A stretch of 64,000 bases of DNA, taken from NCBI RefSeq assembly GCF_041916975.1, contig NZ_JAYRYK010000001.1, positions 62,001 to 126,000 on the forward strand, in the 5' to 3' direction. This DNA is from Sphingosinicella sp041916975 (GTDB lineage Bacteria > Pseudomonadota > Alphaproteobacteria > Sphingomonadales > Sphingomonadaceae). Below, one piece after another: positions 42,778-51,396 of this stretch. Position 1 is the stretch's first letter. Each line of letters starts with the position of its first letter. A program made the translations under genes and the position numbers. The notes under the pieces were generated by a model, which did no database searches, had not been told where the DNA came from, and saw only the letters and a list, made by a program, of their open reading frames with translations.

Positions 42778-43488
42778 ATGCAGGCCATTGTGCTTGCCGC
42801 CGGTTTCGGCAGCCGGCTCCGCAGTCACGCGCCATCGAAACCGCTCGCGCGCGTCGCGGGGCGGCCACTGCTGCTCCACACGGCCTTGCGCCTCGCCGAA
42901 GCTGGTGTCGATGACGTCACGGTCGTGCTCGGGCACCGGGCCGAAGAGGTCGCGTCCGCGCTCGCCGAATGGAGCCTGCCGCTCGCCGTCCGCACCGTCA
43001 CCGTCGCAGATCCCGCGCTGCCGAACGGCGTCTCCGCGCTCGCGGCCGCGCCCTTCATCGCGGCGCGCGCCCTGCTTGTCATGGCCGACCATCTCGTCGA
43101 CCCCGCACTGTATCGCATCGTGGCGGAGACGCCCACTGAAGACGGCGCGCTGTTGCTCGGCGTCGATCGCCGCATCGGTCACGCCTGGATCGATGAGGAT
43201 GACGTCACCCGTGTCCGCACCGAAGACGATGCCATCGTCGCCATCGGCAAGCATCTCGACCCCTTCAACGGTTACGACACGGGCGTCTTTTCCGTGGGGG
43301 CATCATTGTTTGAAGCGCTCGCGGCGCAGTCCGCGCCCAGCCTGTCGCAAGGCGTTGCCGCGCTTGCCGCGTCGGGGCTTGCGCGCGCGGTCGAAACCGG
43401 GGATGGCGCTTGGCTCGACGTGGACGACGCGCGGGCGCTGGAGATCGCGGAGCGATGGCTTGGCGCAAAAGGGGAGAGTGCTGCATGA
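42778..43488 (+). CDS. Nucleotidyltransferase resembling CTP:inositol-1-phosphate cytidylyltransferase
   Basis: A 236-residue nucleotidyltransferase. The signature LAAGFGSRL, followed by the lysine in SKPLARV, lies at residues 6-26. The middle has NGVSALAAAPF and a metal-site ADH (Asp104, His105). The C-terminal half, with VDRR, TRVRTEDDAIVAIGKHLDPFNGYDTGVFSV and a final W-x-D-V-D-D-A-R, follows the pattern I recall for the IPCT domain of archaeal IPCT-DIPPS. It probably makes CDP-inositol from the Ino1 product. A sugar-1-phosphate uridylyl- or cytidylyltransferase is the alternative. It overlaps the Wzi-like gene (ATGA). Confidence 0.82.
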   Translation: MQAIVLAAGFGSRLRSHAPSKPLARVAGRPLLLHTALRLAEAGVDDVTVVLGHRAEEVASALAEWSLPLAVRTVTVADPALPNGVSALAAAPFIAARALLVMADHLVDPALYRIVAETPTEDGALLLGVDRRIGHAWIDEDDVTRVRTEDDAIVAIGKHLDPFNGYDTGVFSVGASLFEALAAQSAPSLSQGVAALAASGLARAVETGDGAWLDVDDARALEIAERWLGAKGESAA

Positions 43489-44945
43489 AGTCTCTTGTTG
43501 CGGCCGCTGCCGTGCTGCTGTCGGCGATGCCTGCTACGGCGGGGCCATGGCTCGAAGCGGGCGACCGTCAGGTCCGCGCCGACGTCGAGCTTCTGAAGGC
43601 CGCCGGGCTGATCCGCGGCCCCATCAATGCATGGCCACTGCCGTGGGCGCAGGTCGCCGAGGGGCTTGAACGCGCGAACAGCCAGGCGCTGCCGCCGCAT
43701 CTCGGTGCTGCCGTGCGCCGCCTGACGATCCTCTCCGAGCGCGACGGCCAGAAGAGCCGCTACGAGGTCCGCGCCCGCGCCACCAATCGGCCTTCGGTGG
43801 TACGCGATTTTGGCGACACGGCGCGCGAGGATGGTGACGTCACCGTCCGCGCCGAGCACGAGATCGGCAAGCTCTACGTCTCCTACGGCGTCGGCTGGCG
43901 CGACGGTCAGCAGGGCCGCGACTTCCACTTCGAGCCCGCAACGCTCGCGCTCCCCATCGGCAACTGGGCGCTTTACGGCGGCTATGTCGACACATGGTGG
44001 GGCCCGGGCCACGACAGCGCACTGCTCTTCTCCACCAACGCGCGTCCCATCCCGCGCGTCGGCATCAAGCGGCTGGTACCCGAGCCGATCGATTTTCCCG
44101 TGCTCCGCTGGTTCGGCCCGTGGCGGCTCGACATTTTCGCGGGCATCGCGACCGAAAAGCGCGAGGACTACAACAACCCGGCGATCGCGGGAATGCGCCT
44201 GTCCTTCGAGCCCGTCCCCGGCCTCGAAGTCGGCCTCAATCGCGGCCTCCAGCTTTGCGGCAGCGGGCGCCCCTGCGGCCTCGGCACCATTTTCGACGCC
44301 GTCGTCGGCATCGGCGACGCTGACAACACGGGCACGCTCAACGAACCCGGCAACCAGATCGCCGGCTTCGACATCAGCTACACGCGCATGATCGGCAACG
44401 TGGCCGTGCAGGCGTACACCGAGTGGGAAGCCGAGGACGAGGATAACGTCCTTATAGACAAGTTCTCGCGCATGGCCGGGCTGACGCTTTCGGGGCCTAT
44501 CGGTGACAATGGCGCGAGTTGGACCGTTCTTGGCGAGTGGTCCGATACGCTTGCGGTGAAGCTCGGCGGCGGCCGCACATATCCCGGAACGATGTATAGC
44601 AATTTCATATACTTCGACGGCTTTACTTACCGCGATCGCGTGCTGGGTCACAGTCTCGATGGTGACAGCGAACTCTGGACTGCAGGGCTCTCCGTCACCG
44701 ACGCGAAGAACCGTCGTTTCTACGGTACTTATCGCCGCGTCGATATCAACAAGACCAACAATCTCCAGAACAACAACGTTTCGCTCAATCGCGAGACGTA
44801 CAACGCCTTCGAAGTCGGCACCGAACTCCCCACCGCCTTCGGCGATATCAGCCTCGAGGCCCGCTACGACACCGATGCACCGAACACGCCCGGCGTCAGC
44901 GATGCGAAGACGGCGATCGAAATCGGCTGGCGCACGCGTTTCTAG
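43485..44945 (+). CDS. Wzi-like outer-membrane (capsule assembly type) beta-barrel protein
   Basis: A 486-residue protein with a signal peptide (MKSLVAAAAVLLSAMPATAG) and a long beta-barrel ending in phenylalanine (IEIGWRTRF), as outer-membrane proteins do. The centre carries the Wzi-family stretch ALYGGYVDTWWGPGHDSALLFSTNARPIPRVGIKR (about residues 160-195). In E. coli, Wzi helps attach capsule to the cell surface. The start overlaps the IPCT-like gene stop, which ties it to the inositol cluster and suggests a surface glycan or phospho-inositol decoration; that link is inference. Confidence 0.85.
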   Translation: MKSLVAAAAVLLSAMPATAGPWLEAGDRQVRADVELLKAAGLIRGPINAWPLPWAQVAEGLERANSQALPPHLGAAVRRLTILSERDGQKSRYEVRARATNRPSVVRDFGDTAREDGDVTVRAEHEIGKLYVSYGVGWRDGQQGRDFHFEPATLALPIGNWALYGGYVDTWWGPGHDSALLFSTNARPIPRVGIKRLVPEPIDFPVLRWFGPWRLDIFAGIATEKREDYNNPAIAGMRLSFEPVPGLEVGLNRGLQLCGSGRPCGLGTIFDAVVGIGDADNTGTLNEPGNQIAGFDISYTRMIGNVAVQAYTEWEAEDEDNVLIDKFSRMAGLTLSGPIGDNGASWTVLGEWSDTLAVKLGGGRTYPGTMYSNFIYFDGFTYRDRVLGHSLDGDSELWTAGLSVTDAKNRRFYGTYRRVDINKTNNLQNNNVSLNRETYNAFEVGTELPTAFGDISLEARYDTDAPNTPGVSDAKTAIEIGWRTRF

Positions 44946-45034
44946 AAACCTGCAAGGTTAATCCAATTTTAGGTGCATCCCTCTAGGTTCGGCCTTCGAT
45001 AAAAGACACGGGTTCGCACCAAAGAGGGGTTGCC

Positions 45035-46177
45035 TTGCCGCTGGATCGGCCAATCGATGTTCAGGCGCTGCTGGGTCTCGCCGCCGGCCGTTCCGGCGCG
45101 GCGCGGGCGCAGATTGCGAACGCCGTCACCGATCTGTTCCTGCCCGCGGCACAGCGGCTTACCGATCAGCAGCGCGCGTTGATGACGGATGTGCTCGGGC
45201 GCCTGCTTGGCACGGTCGAAATGGAGGTGCGCAGGCACCTCGTCGAAGCGCTCAGCCGCTCGCCCGCATCGCAGCCCGACCTTGAAGCCCGGCTGTCGAG
45301 CGACAGCATCGAAGTGGCGCGGCCGATCCTCGAACGCAGCAGCGTGGTCCGCAATCCCGCGCTCATGGACATCGTCATCCAGTGCGCCGAAGAGCATCGC
45401 ATGGCGATCGCTCTGCGCGAAACCGTCTCGCCGTCGCTTACCGAGGCGCTGGCGGAGCGCGGCTTCAAGGGCAGCGAAGACGACGTCCTCGAAGGCCTGA
45501 TCCGCACTGAAGACCCGGTGCTCTCGCGCCGCGCGATGGAGCTTCTGGTCGCCGAGAGCAAGCGCAACGGCCAGTTCCAGCAGCCGCTCCTGACGCAGAA
45601 CGATCTCCCCGCCGATCTCGCGCACGAGGTTTACTGGTGGGTCGCGGCCGCGCTCCGCCGCCATATCCTCAAGAATTTCGTCATCGATCAGGCCGTGCTC
45701 GATCCGATGCTCGAACGCGCGGCAAAGCGCGCGATGGTGGAATACGACGACACGCAGTCCGTGCAGTCCCGCGCGCTCCAACTCGCACGGCGCCTCAATG
45801 AACTTGGCGAACTGACGGACGGATTCCTGCTTCGCACGCTGCGCCAGGGGCGGCTCAGCCTGTTTACCGCGGCGTTTGCCGCGCGCGCGAAGATCGCGTT
45901 CAACACCGTGTGGCGGATCGTTACCGATCCGGCGAGCGAGAGCTTCATCGTGCTGGCGAAGGCGGTTGACGTCAGCCGCGACGCCACGGCGTCACTCGTG
46001 ATCGTGCTTGGCGAACTGGGCAATGCCGCCAGTGCGCGTCCGCCCTCGGCGGTTGCGGAAATTCTCAGGCTCCACGACGACCTCGATGTCGCCGCCGCGC
46101 GCCGTGTGCTGCAGTATTGGCAGCTCGATGCCGGGCTTCGGCAGGCGATCGATGATCTGAACGGGGACGCCGCGTAG
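45035..46177 (+). CDS. DUF2336 domain protein
   Basis: A 380-residue, mostly helical soluble protein of the alphaproteobacterial DUF2336 family. The repeat-like helical pairs (VRRHLVEALSRSP, VARPILERSSVVRNPALMDIVI, RRAMELLVAES) suggest a HEAT-like arrangement. Function is unknown, though such proteins are often found near signalling genes. The start is TTG 45035 behind an excellent AAAGAGGGG site. It ends five bases before a histidine kinase gene, so the two are probably cotranslated. Confidence 0.82.
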   Translation: MPLDRPIDVQALLGLAAGRSGAARAQIANAVTDLFLPAAQRLTDQQRALMTDVLGRLLGTVEMEVRRHLVEALSRSPASQPDLEARLSSDSIEVARPILERSSVVRNPALMDIVIQCAEEHRMAIALRETVSPSLTEALAERGFKGSEDDVLEGLIRTEDPVLSRRAMELLVAESKRNGQFQQPLLTQNDLPADLAHEVYWWVAAALRRHILKNFVIDQAVLDPMLERAAKRAMVEYDDTQSVQSRALQLARRLNELGELTDGFLLRTLRQGRLSLFTAAFAARAKIAFNTVWRIVTDPASESFIVLAKAVDVSRDATASLVIVLGELGNAASARPPSAVAEILRLHDDLDVAAARRVLQYWQLDAGLRQAIDDLNGDAA

Positions 46178-46182
46178 CGGCC

Positions 46183-47643
46183 ATGTTCGAGCCGCGCGAC
46201 ATCCGTCCCGGTCATGCGAGCGCGCTCGATGCGCTCGCGGCGGCAGACCCTGCGCTTGCTGGCGCGACCGTGTTCGAATGCTCGTCCACCGGTGCGCTCC
46301 TTGAAGCCAACGCGGCCTATGCCGAGCTTGAGCGCGCTGCGATGCTTGCACCCGGCGAACTGGCGGCGCGATTGGTCGCTGCATTGGCTCCTGCAGGAGA
46401 ATCGGTTTCCGCAAGCTTCACTCTTGAGCTTTTGGGCGATCCACGTCATTTTCACGTTCGTTTCGTGCCCGTGTCGACACTGGCCCGCAACGAGTTGAAA
46501 TTCGTGGGAATCATGCGGGAATCGTCCACTACGGTTGAACAGCGCGAGCGCGATGCCCTTGCCGGCTGGCAGGGCGATGAGCTCGTGCGCGTCAATTCGG
46601 ACTGGTATTGGGAGACGGACAGCCGCGGTGCGCTGACCTCGATTTCGCGCGCGTTGGAGCTTTTGGTCGGGCAGCCGGCGGGTGCGCTCCTCGGCAGGCC
46701 TCTCATAGCCATCGGCACACTTCTGCGCGGCGAGAACGGTGAAGTGCCGTATGAAGCGGCGCAGGCGCGCGGGTCCAGCTTCCGCGATCAGCTGATGTCG
46801 GTCACCACGCAGGGTGGCGCCACGCGACTCTATCGTCTCGCCGGGGTCGCCGTGCCCACGAAGGACGGCGGCTGCGGCTATCGCGGGGTTGCGGCAGTGG
46901 TGCCGGACAGCGCACGGCTGATCGAGCGGATGCGCTCGGAACTTGGCCGCACTGCCAAGGCCAATTTCCTCTCGTCGATGAGTCACGAGCTGCGCACACC
47001 GCTCAATGCCATCATCGGTTTTGCCGAAGCGATGAACCACGAAGTCCATGGCCCGCTGAAGGCGCAGTACGTCGAATATGCGGGGGATATTGCCAACGCC
47101 GGGCGCCACCTGCTCGGGCTCATTCAGGATCTGCTCGACATCTCCAGCCTCGATTCGGGCGAGATTGACCTCGAAACCGAGGATTTCGACCTTGCGGCGC
47201 TCGTCGAGCAGGCGCGCGCGATGGTCCAGATGAAGGCGTCGGCGCGGAACATCGACATCAAGGCCGTCGCGCTCGACGCGCCGCTGCGCGCGCGGGGTGA
47301 TCGCCGCCGCACGCTGCAGATTCTCGTCAATCTGCTCACCAATGCCGTGAAGTTCACGCCTGAGGGTGGTTTCGTCGGTGCGGAGCCGGCGACGACGCTC
47401 GCGGGCTACGTCGCCGTCACGGTCTGGGACTCCGGCCCCGGTATCGATCCCGAAGATCACGCCCGCGTGTTCGAAAAGTTCGAGCAGTTGCCGAAGCCTC
47501 CCTATGTGGCGAGCGGCGAGGGAACCGGGCTTGGCCTTCACATCTCGCGCCGCCTTGCCGAACTGATGAATGGCGGCCTCACGCTTGAAAGCCACAAGGG
47601 CATGGGCGCGCGCTTCACGCTCACGCTGCCCGTGGCGGGCTGA
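46183..47643 (+). CDS. Soluble PAS-type sensor histidine kinase
   Basis: A 486-residue kinase without membrane segments, so it senses something in the cytoplasm or via a partner. Two PAS-like regions (about residues 20-120 and 125-240; the second has SDWYWETDSRGALTSISRA) precede the dimerisation/phospho-acceptor helix FLSSMSHELRTPLNAIIGFAE with His268. The ATPase domain has VNLLTNAVKFTPEGG, VWDSGPGIDPEDHARVFEKF and GEGTGLGLHISRRL. No response regulator is adjacent. DUF2336 precedes it and a DUF4239-like gene follows after 12 bases. Confidence 0.92.
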   Translation: MFEPRDIRPGHASALDALAAADPALAGATVFECSSTGALLEANAAYAELERAAMLAPGELAARLVAALAPAGESVSASFTLELLGDPRHFHVRFVPVSTLARNELKFVGIMRESSTTVEQRERDALAGWQGDELVRVNSDWYWETDSRGALTSISRALELLVGQPAGALLGRPLIAIGTLLRGENGEVPYEAAQARGSSFRDQLMSVTTQGGATRLYRLAGVAVPTKDGGCGYRGVAAVVPDSARLIERMRSELGRTAKANFLSSMSHELRTPLNAIIGFAEAMNHEVHGPLKAQYVEYAGDIANAGRHLLGLIQDLLDISSLDSGEIDLETEDFDLAALVEQARAMVQMKASARNIDIKAVALDAPLRARGDRRRTLQILVNLLTNAVKFTPEGGFVGAEPATTLAGYVAVTVWDSGPGIDPEDHARVFEKFEQLPKPPYVASGEGTGLGLHISRRLAELMNGGLTLESHKGMGARFTLTLPVAG

Positions 47644-47655
47644 CGCGAAGCACGC

Positions 47656-48429
47656 ATGGGCCTCATCGATACGGCGTTCGTTTCGGCAAATCTCTGGCTG
47701 CTTGGCCTTGTTCTCTTCGCTGCCATGTCCGCGTTCGCGTGGCTCGGCGTCTCGCTTCGCAAGCGTGCCCGTGGCGAACGCGACGGGGAAGGGGACCGCG
47801 AGGGCTACCTGCTCTCCGCGGCGCTCGCGCTGCTCGGGCTCCTTATCGCCTTCACCTTCTCGCTGGCGCTCAATCGCTACGATACGCGCCGCGTGATGGT
47901 GGTGACCGAAGCCAATGCGATCGGCACCGCGTGGCTACGCGCCGGGTTTGCCGGGGATGAGGCCGGGCCGGGCCTTCAGGCGGCGATCGCGCGCTACACC
48001 GACGTGCGCCTGAAGCTGCCGAACGAGAGCGGAGATGCAGCGGCCATCGAGGCCGAAACGGGCAGGGCGCAGACCCGGCTCTGGGCCGAAATGCGTGCCG
48101 CGATCCGTGATACACCGCCGCCGATCGCGGGCACGATCATCACCGCCACCAATGAAATGTTCGACGCGGCGAGTGCCCGCAAAGCGGAGCGCGTGGCACG
48201 GATTCCGGGCCGCGTGATCGAAGTGCTGATCCTCTATGCGCTCATGTCGGCGGGCATTGTCGGTTATGTCCTCGGCGGCTCCGGGAGGCGCCACCGCGTC
48301 GTCACCACGATCCTGTTCGCACTCCTCACGTTCGCCCTACTGTTGATCCTCGATCTTGACAGGCCGTGGAGCGGCGGCATCACCATTTCTCAGCAACCGA
48401 TGCTGGACGCCCGCGCCGCGATGCGGTGA
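47656..48429 (+). CDS. DUF4239/bestrophin-like membrane protein
   Basis: A 257-residue protein with four predicted membrane helices in two pairs (about residues 12-33, 52-70, 188-207 and 213-232) around a soluble helical middle (EANAIGTAWLRAGFAGDE onwards). This arrangement matches the DUF4239 family, sometimes called bestrophin-like. Function is unknown. It follows the histidine kinase closely and ends at a strong bidirectional terminator. Confidence 0.75.
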   Translation: MGLIDTAFVSANLWLLGLVLFAAMSAFAWLGVSLRKRARGERDGEGDREGYLLSAALALLGLLIAFTFSLALNRYDTRRVMVVTEANAIGTAWLRAGFAGDEAGPGLQAAIARYTDVRLKLPNESGDAAAIEAETGRAQTRLWAEMRAAIRDTPPPIAGTIITATNEMFDAASARKAERVARIPGRVIEVLILYALMSAGIVGYVLGGSGRRHRVVTTILFALLTFALLLILDLDRPWSGGITISQQPMLDARAAMR

Positions 48430-48442
48430 GGGCTCAAACAAA

Positions 48443-48466
48443 AACGGGCGCCCGAAGGCGCCCGTT
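48443..48466. terminator. Bidirectional rho-independent terminator
   Basis: A perfect 10-bp stem AACGGGCGCC/GGCGCCCGTT (48443-48452 and 48457-48466) with a CGAA tetraloop. It is flanked by A-rich sequence on the left (CAAACAAA) and T-containing sequence on the right (CGTTTG). It lies between two convergent genes and can serve both strands. Confidence 0.9.
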
Positions 48467-48490
48467 CGTTTGCGTCGTGGAACCCACCGC

Positions 48491-49777
48491 TCAGCGGTTG
48501 ATGATCTCCACATAATCGCGCTGCGTAGCGCCCGTGTAGAGCTGGCGCGGGCGGCCGATCTTCTGCGCGGGGTCTTCGATCATCTCGTTCCACTGTGCGA
48601 CCCAGCCGACGGTGCGGGCGAGCGCGAACAGCACGGTGAACATCGAGGTCGGGAAGCCGATCGCCGAGAGGATGACGCCCGAGTAGAAATCGACGTTCGG
48701 GTAGAGCTTCTTCTCGATGAAATACTCGTCGTTGAGCGCGATGTGCTCCAGCTCGCGGGCGACGTCGAACACCGGATCGGTAACGCCCAGCTTCGCAAGT
48801 ACCTCGTTCGCGGTCTTCTGCATCACCGTCGCGCGCGGATCGTAGTTCTTGTAGACGCGGTGGCCGAAGCCCATCAGGCGGAAGGGGTCGTCCTTATCCT
48901 TGGCGCGCTTGATGTATTCCGGAATCTTGTCGGGCGTGCCGATTTCGCGGAGCATTTCGAGCGCGGCTTCGTTGGCGCCGCCGTGCGCCGGGCCCCACAG
49001 GCAGGCGATGCCCGCCGCGATGCACGCGAACGGATTGGCGCCGGAGGAGCCAGCGAGACGCACCGTGGAGGTCGAGGCGTTCTGCTCATGGTCAGCATGG
49101 AGGATGAAGATCTTGTCCATCGCCTTCTCGATCACCGGATCGACCTCATAGGCTTCCGCCGGCACGCCGAAGGTCATGCGCAGGAAGTTGCCCGTGTAGG
49201 AGAGGCTGTTGTCCGGGTAGAGGAACGGCTGTCCCACTGAATATTTGTACGCCATCGCCGCGATCGTCGGCATCTTGGCGATCAGGCGGTGGCTCGCGAT
49301 GCGGCGCTGCACCGGATCGTCGATGTCGGTCGAGTCGTGGTAGAATGCCGAAAGCGCGCCGACGACGCCGCACATGATCGCCATCGGGTGCGCATCGCGC
49401 CGGAAGCCGCGATAGAACATCGCGAGCTGTTCGTGGATCATCGTGTGGCGCGTGATCGTGCGCACGAACTCGTCATACTCGTTCGGGTTCGGCAGCTCGC
49501 CGCGCATCAGCAGGTAAGCGACCTCCATGAAGCTCGATTTTTCGGCGAGCTGGTCGATCGGATAGCCGCGGTGCAGCAGCACGCCTTCGTCGCCGTCGAT
49601 GTAGGTGATCTTCGATTCGCACGAGGCGGTGGAGGTAAAGCCGGGATCATAAGTGAAGGCGCCGGTGTTGCCGTAGAGCTTGCGAATGTCGACGACATCC
49701 GGCCCGACCGAGCCCGAAAGCACCGGGTAGTCGCTGGCCTTGCCGCCCAGATCCAGCTTCGCAGTCGTGTTGCTCAT
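48491..49777 (-). CDS. gltA: Citrate synthase (type II)
   Basis: A 428-residue TCA-cycle enzyme condensing acetyl-CoA and oxaloacetate. The N-terminal domain of the hexameric proteobacterial type is present (YPVLSGSVGPDVVDIRKLY; GVLLHRGYPIDQLAE). Catalytic segments: LHADHEQNASTSTVR, WGPAHGGANEAALEML and GFGHRVYKNYDPRA. It follows gltX by 32 bases on the same strand and ends in a strong terminator. Confidence 0.97.
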   Translation of the reverse strand: MSNTTAKLDLGGKASDYPVLSGSVGPDVVDIRKLYGNTGAFTYDPGFTSTASCESKITYIDGDEGVLLHRGYPIDQLAEKSSFMEVAYLLMRGELPNPNEYDEFVRTITRHTMIHEQLAMFYRGFRRDAHPMAIMCGVVGALSAFYHDSTDIDDPVQRRIASHRLIAKMPTIAAMAYKYSVGQPFLYPDNSLSYTGNFLRMTFGVPAEAYEVDPVIEKAMDKIFILHADHEQNASTSTVRLAGSSGANPFACIAAGIACLWGPAHGGANEAALEMLREIGTPDKIPEYIKRAKDKDDPFRLMGFGHRVYKNYDPRATVMQKTANEVLAKLGVTDPVFDVARELEHIALNDEYFIEKKLYPNVDFYSGVILSAIGFPTSMFTVLFALARTVGWVAQWNEMIEDPAQKIGRPRQLYTGATQRDYVEIINR

Positions 49778-49809
49778 GGCTCGCTCACCCTTCCGTTTTC
49801 GTTGGCGGT

Positions 49810-51237
49810 CTAGGCCGTCTTCCCAACCTGATCGTCTATCCTGCCGAGGCTTTCCTCACGCCCGAGCACGCCCAGAACCTCGAATATACCCGGCGACGTT
49901 GTGGTTCCCGTTAACGCCGCGCGCAGGGGCTGTGCCAGCTTGCCGAGCCCGATCTCCTCGCGCTCAGCATAGTGCCGCACGGCCTCCTCGATGGCTGCGG
50001 TCGTCCATTCGCCGACACCGGCGATAACCTCCCGCAGTGCAGCAAGGCGCCCTCTGCCGGCGCTGTCTAGCAACCCTTCGGCCTTTTCGTCGAGTGTTAT
50101 TGGGCGCTGCCGAAACAGAAATGCGCTGGAGGCGGCCAACTCGTTCAAATCTTTCGCTCTTGGCTTCAGATGCGGCATTGTGCGGAGCAGCAAGTCTCGC
50201 TCTTCCGCCGACAGGTCACGGGCCAGCGTGGCCGCGATCCGGCCTTCGATCAGCCCCGCCAGGCGGCCATCGTCGGCGATGCGCAGGTAGTGCCCGTTGA
50301 CGTTCTCGAGCTTCTTGAAGTCGAGTCGCGCCGGATTGCGCCCGATGCCTTCAAGCGTGAACACCGCGGCGGCTTCCTCGCGCGTGAAGAATTCCTGGTC
50401 GCCGTGGCCCCAGCCGAGCCGGAGCAGGTAGTTTTCCAATGCCTCGGGCAGGAAACCCATGTCGCGGTATGCGTCGACGCCGAGCGCGCCGTGCCGCTTC
50501 GAAAGCTTGGCACCGTCCGCGCCATGGATCAGCGGCACATGCGCATAGCTCGGCTCCGCCCAGCCGAGCGCGCGGATCAGCGCCAGCTGGCGGAAGGCGT
50601 TGTTGAGGTGGTCATCGCCCCGGATCACGTGCGTTATGCCCATGTCATGGTCGTCGACCACAACGGCGAGCATGTAGGTCGGCGTCCCGTCCGAACGCAG
50701 CAGCACGAAATCGTCGAGTTCGGCATTCTTCACCGTCACCGCGCCCTGCACGGCGTCTTGAATCGTGACTTCGCCCTCCTGCGGCGCCTTCAGGCGGATC
50801 ACATAGGGCGCGCCTGCGGGTGCCTCGGCGGGATCGCGGTCGCGCCAGCGCCCGTCGTAGCGCATCGGGCGCTTTTCGGCGCGCGCGGTCTCGCGCATCT
50901 GCTCCAGCTCTTCGGGCGTCGCGAAGCACTTGTAGGCGCCGCCCGTCTCCAGCAGGCTCCGTGCCACCTCTGCGTGCCGCGCCTCGCGTTCGGACTGGTA
51001 GACGATCTCGCCGTCCCAATCGAGGTTCAGCCACGAAAGCCCGTCGATGATCGCGTCGATGGCTTCCTTTGTGGAGCGCGCCTTGTCGGTATCCTCGATG
51101 CGCAGCTTGAACGTCCCGCCGGTCGCCTTCGCGTACAGCAGGTTGAACAGCGCGGTGCGCGCGCCGCCGATGTGGAGGAAGCCGGTCGGGCTCGGTGCGA
51201 AGCGGGTAACGACCGGGGTTTTGGCGCTTGCGCCCAT
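49810..51237 (-). CDS. gltX: Glutamate-tRNA ligase
   Basis: A 475-residue class I aminoacyl-tRNA synthetase. The HIGH motif is HIGG in RFAPSPTGFLHIGGARTALF, and the KMSKS motif is KLSKRHG. The frame is open upstream to 51390, but homology starts at TPVVTRFAPSPTG, so ATG 51237 is used. It is divergent from comEC and transcribed with gltA. Alphaproteobacteria often have two GltX paralogues, so it could charge tRNA-Gln as well as tRNA-Glu. Confidence 0.96.
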   Translation of the reverse strand: MGASAKTPVVTRFAPSPTGFLHIGGARTALFNLLYAKATGGTFKLRIEDTDKARSTKEAIDAIIDGLSWLNLDWDGEIVYQSEREARHAEVARSLLETGGAYKCFATPEELEQMRETARAEKRPMRYDGRWRDRDPAEAPAGAPYVIRLKAPQEGEVTIQDAVQGAVTVKNAELDDFVLLRSDGTPTYMLAVVVDDHDMGITHVIRGDDHLNNAFRQLALIRALGWAEPSYAHVPLIHGADGAKLSKRHGALGVDAYRDMGFLPEALENYLLRLGWGHGDQEFFTREEAAAVFTLEGIGRNPARLDFKKLENVNGHYLRIADDGRLAGLIEGRIAATLARDLSAEERDLLLRTMPHLKPRAKDLNELAASSAFLFRQRPITLDEKAEGLLDSAGRGRLAALREVIAGVGEWTTAAIEEAVRHYAEREEIGLGKLAQPLRAALTGTTTSPGIFEVLGVLGREESLGRIDDQVGKTA

Positions 51238-51396
51238 GGAAATCCTGTCCGAAACTGAAAGAAGTCGGGGGGCTCTAACATAACGCTGCCAGCCGTTCAA
51301 ACCGGGCCGCTCGAGGCCGGAGCGCTGCCCCTTGCGCATCGCACCCGCCTGCACGAAACCGCCGAAATCTGGCTTGCGGAGGAGCGTCACCAGCTC

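Noticed and set aside
44947..44959. Short hairpin AACCT-GCA-AGGTT after the Wzi-like gene as a terminator
   Set aside because: Only five pairs with a three-base loop, and the following T-run is interrupted.
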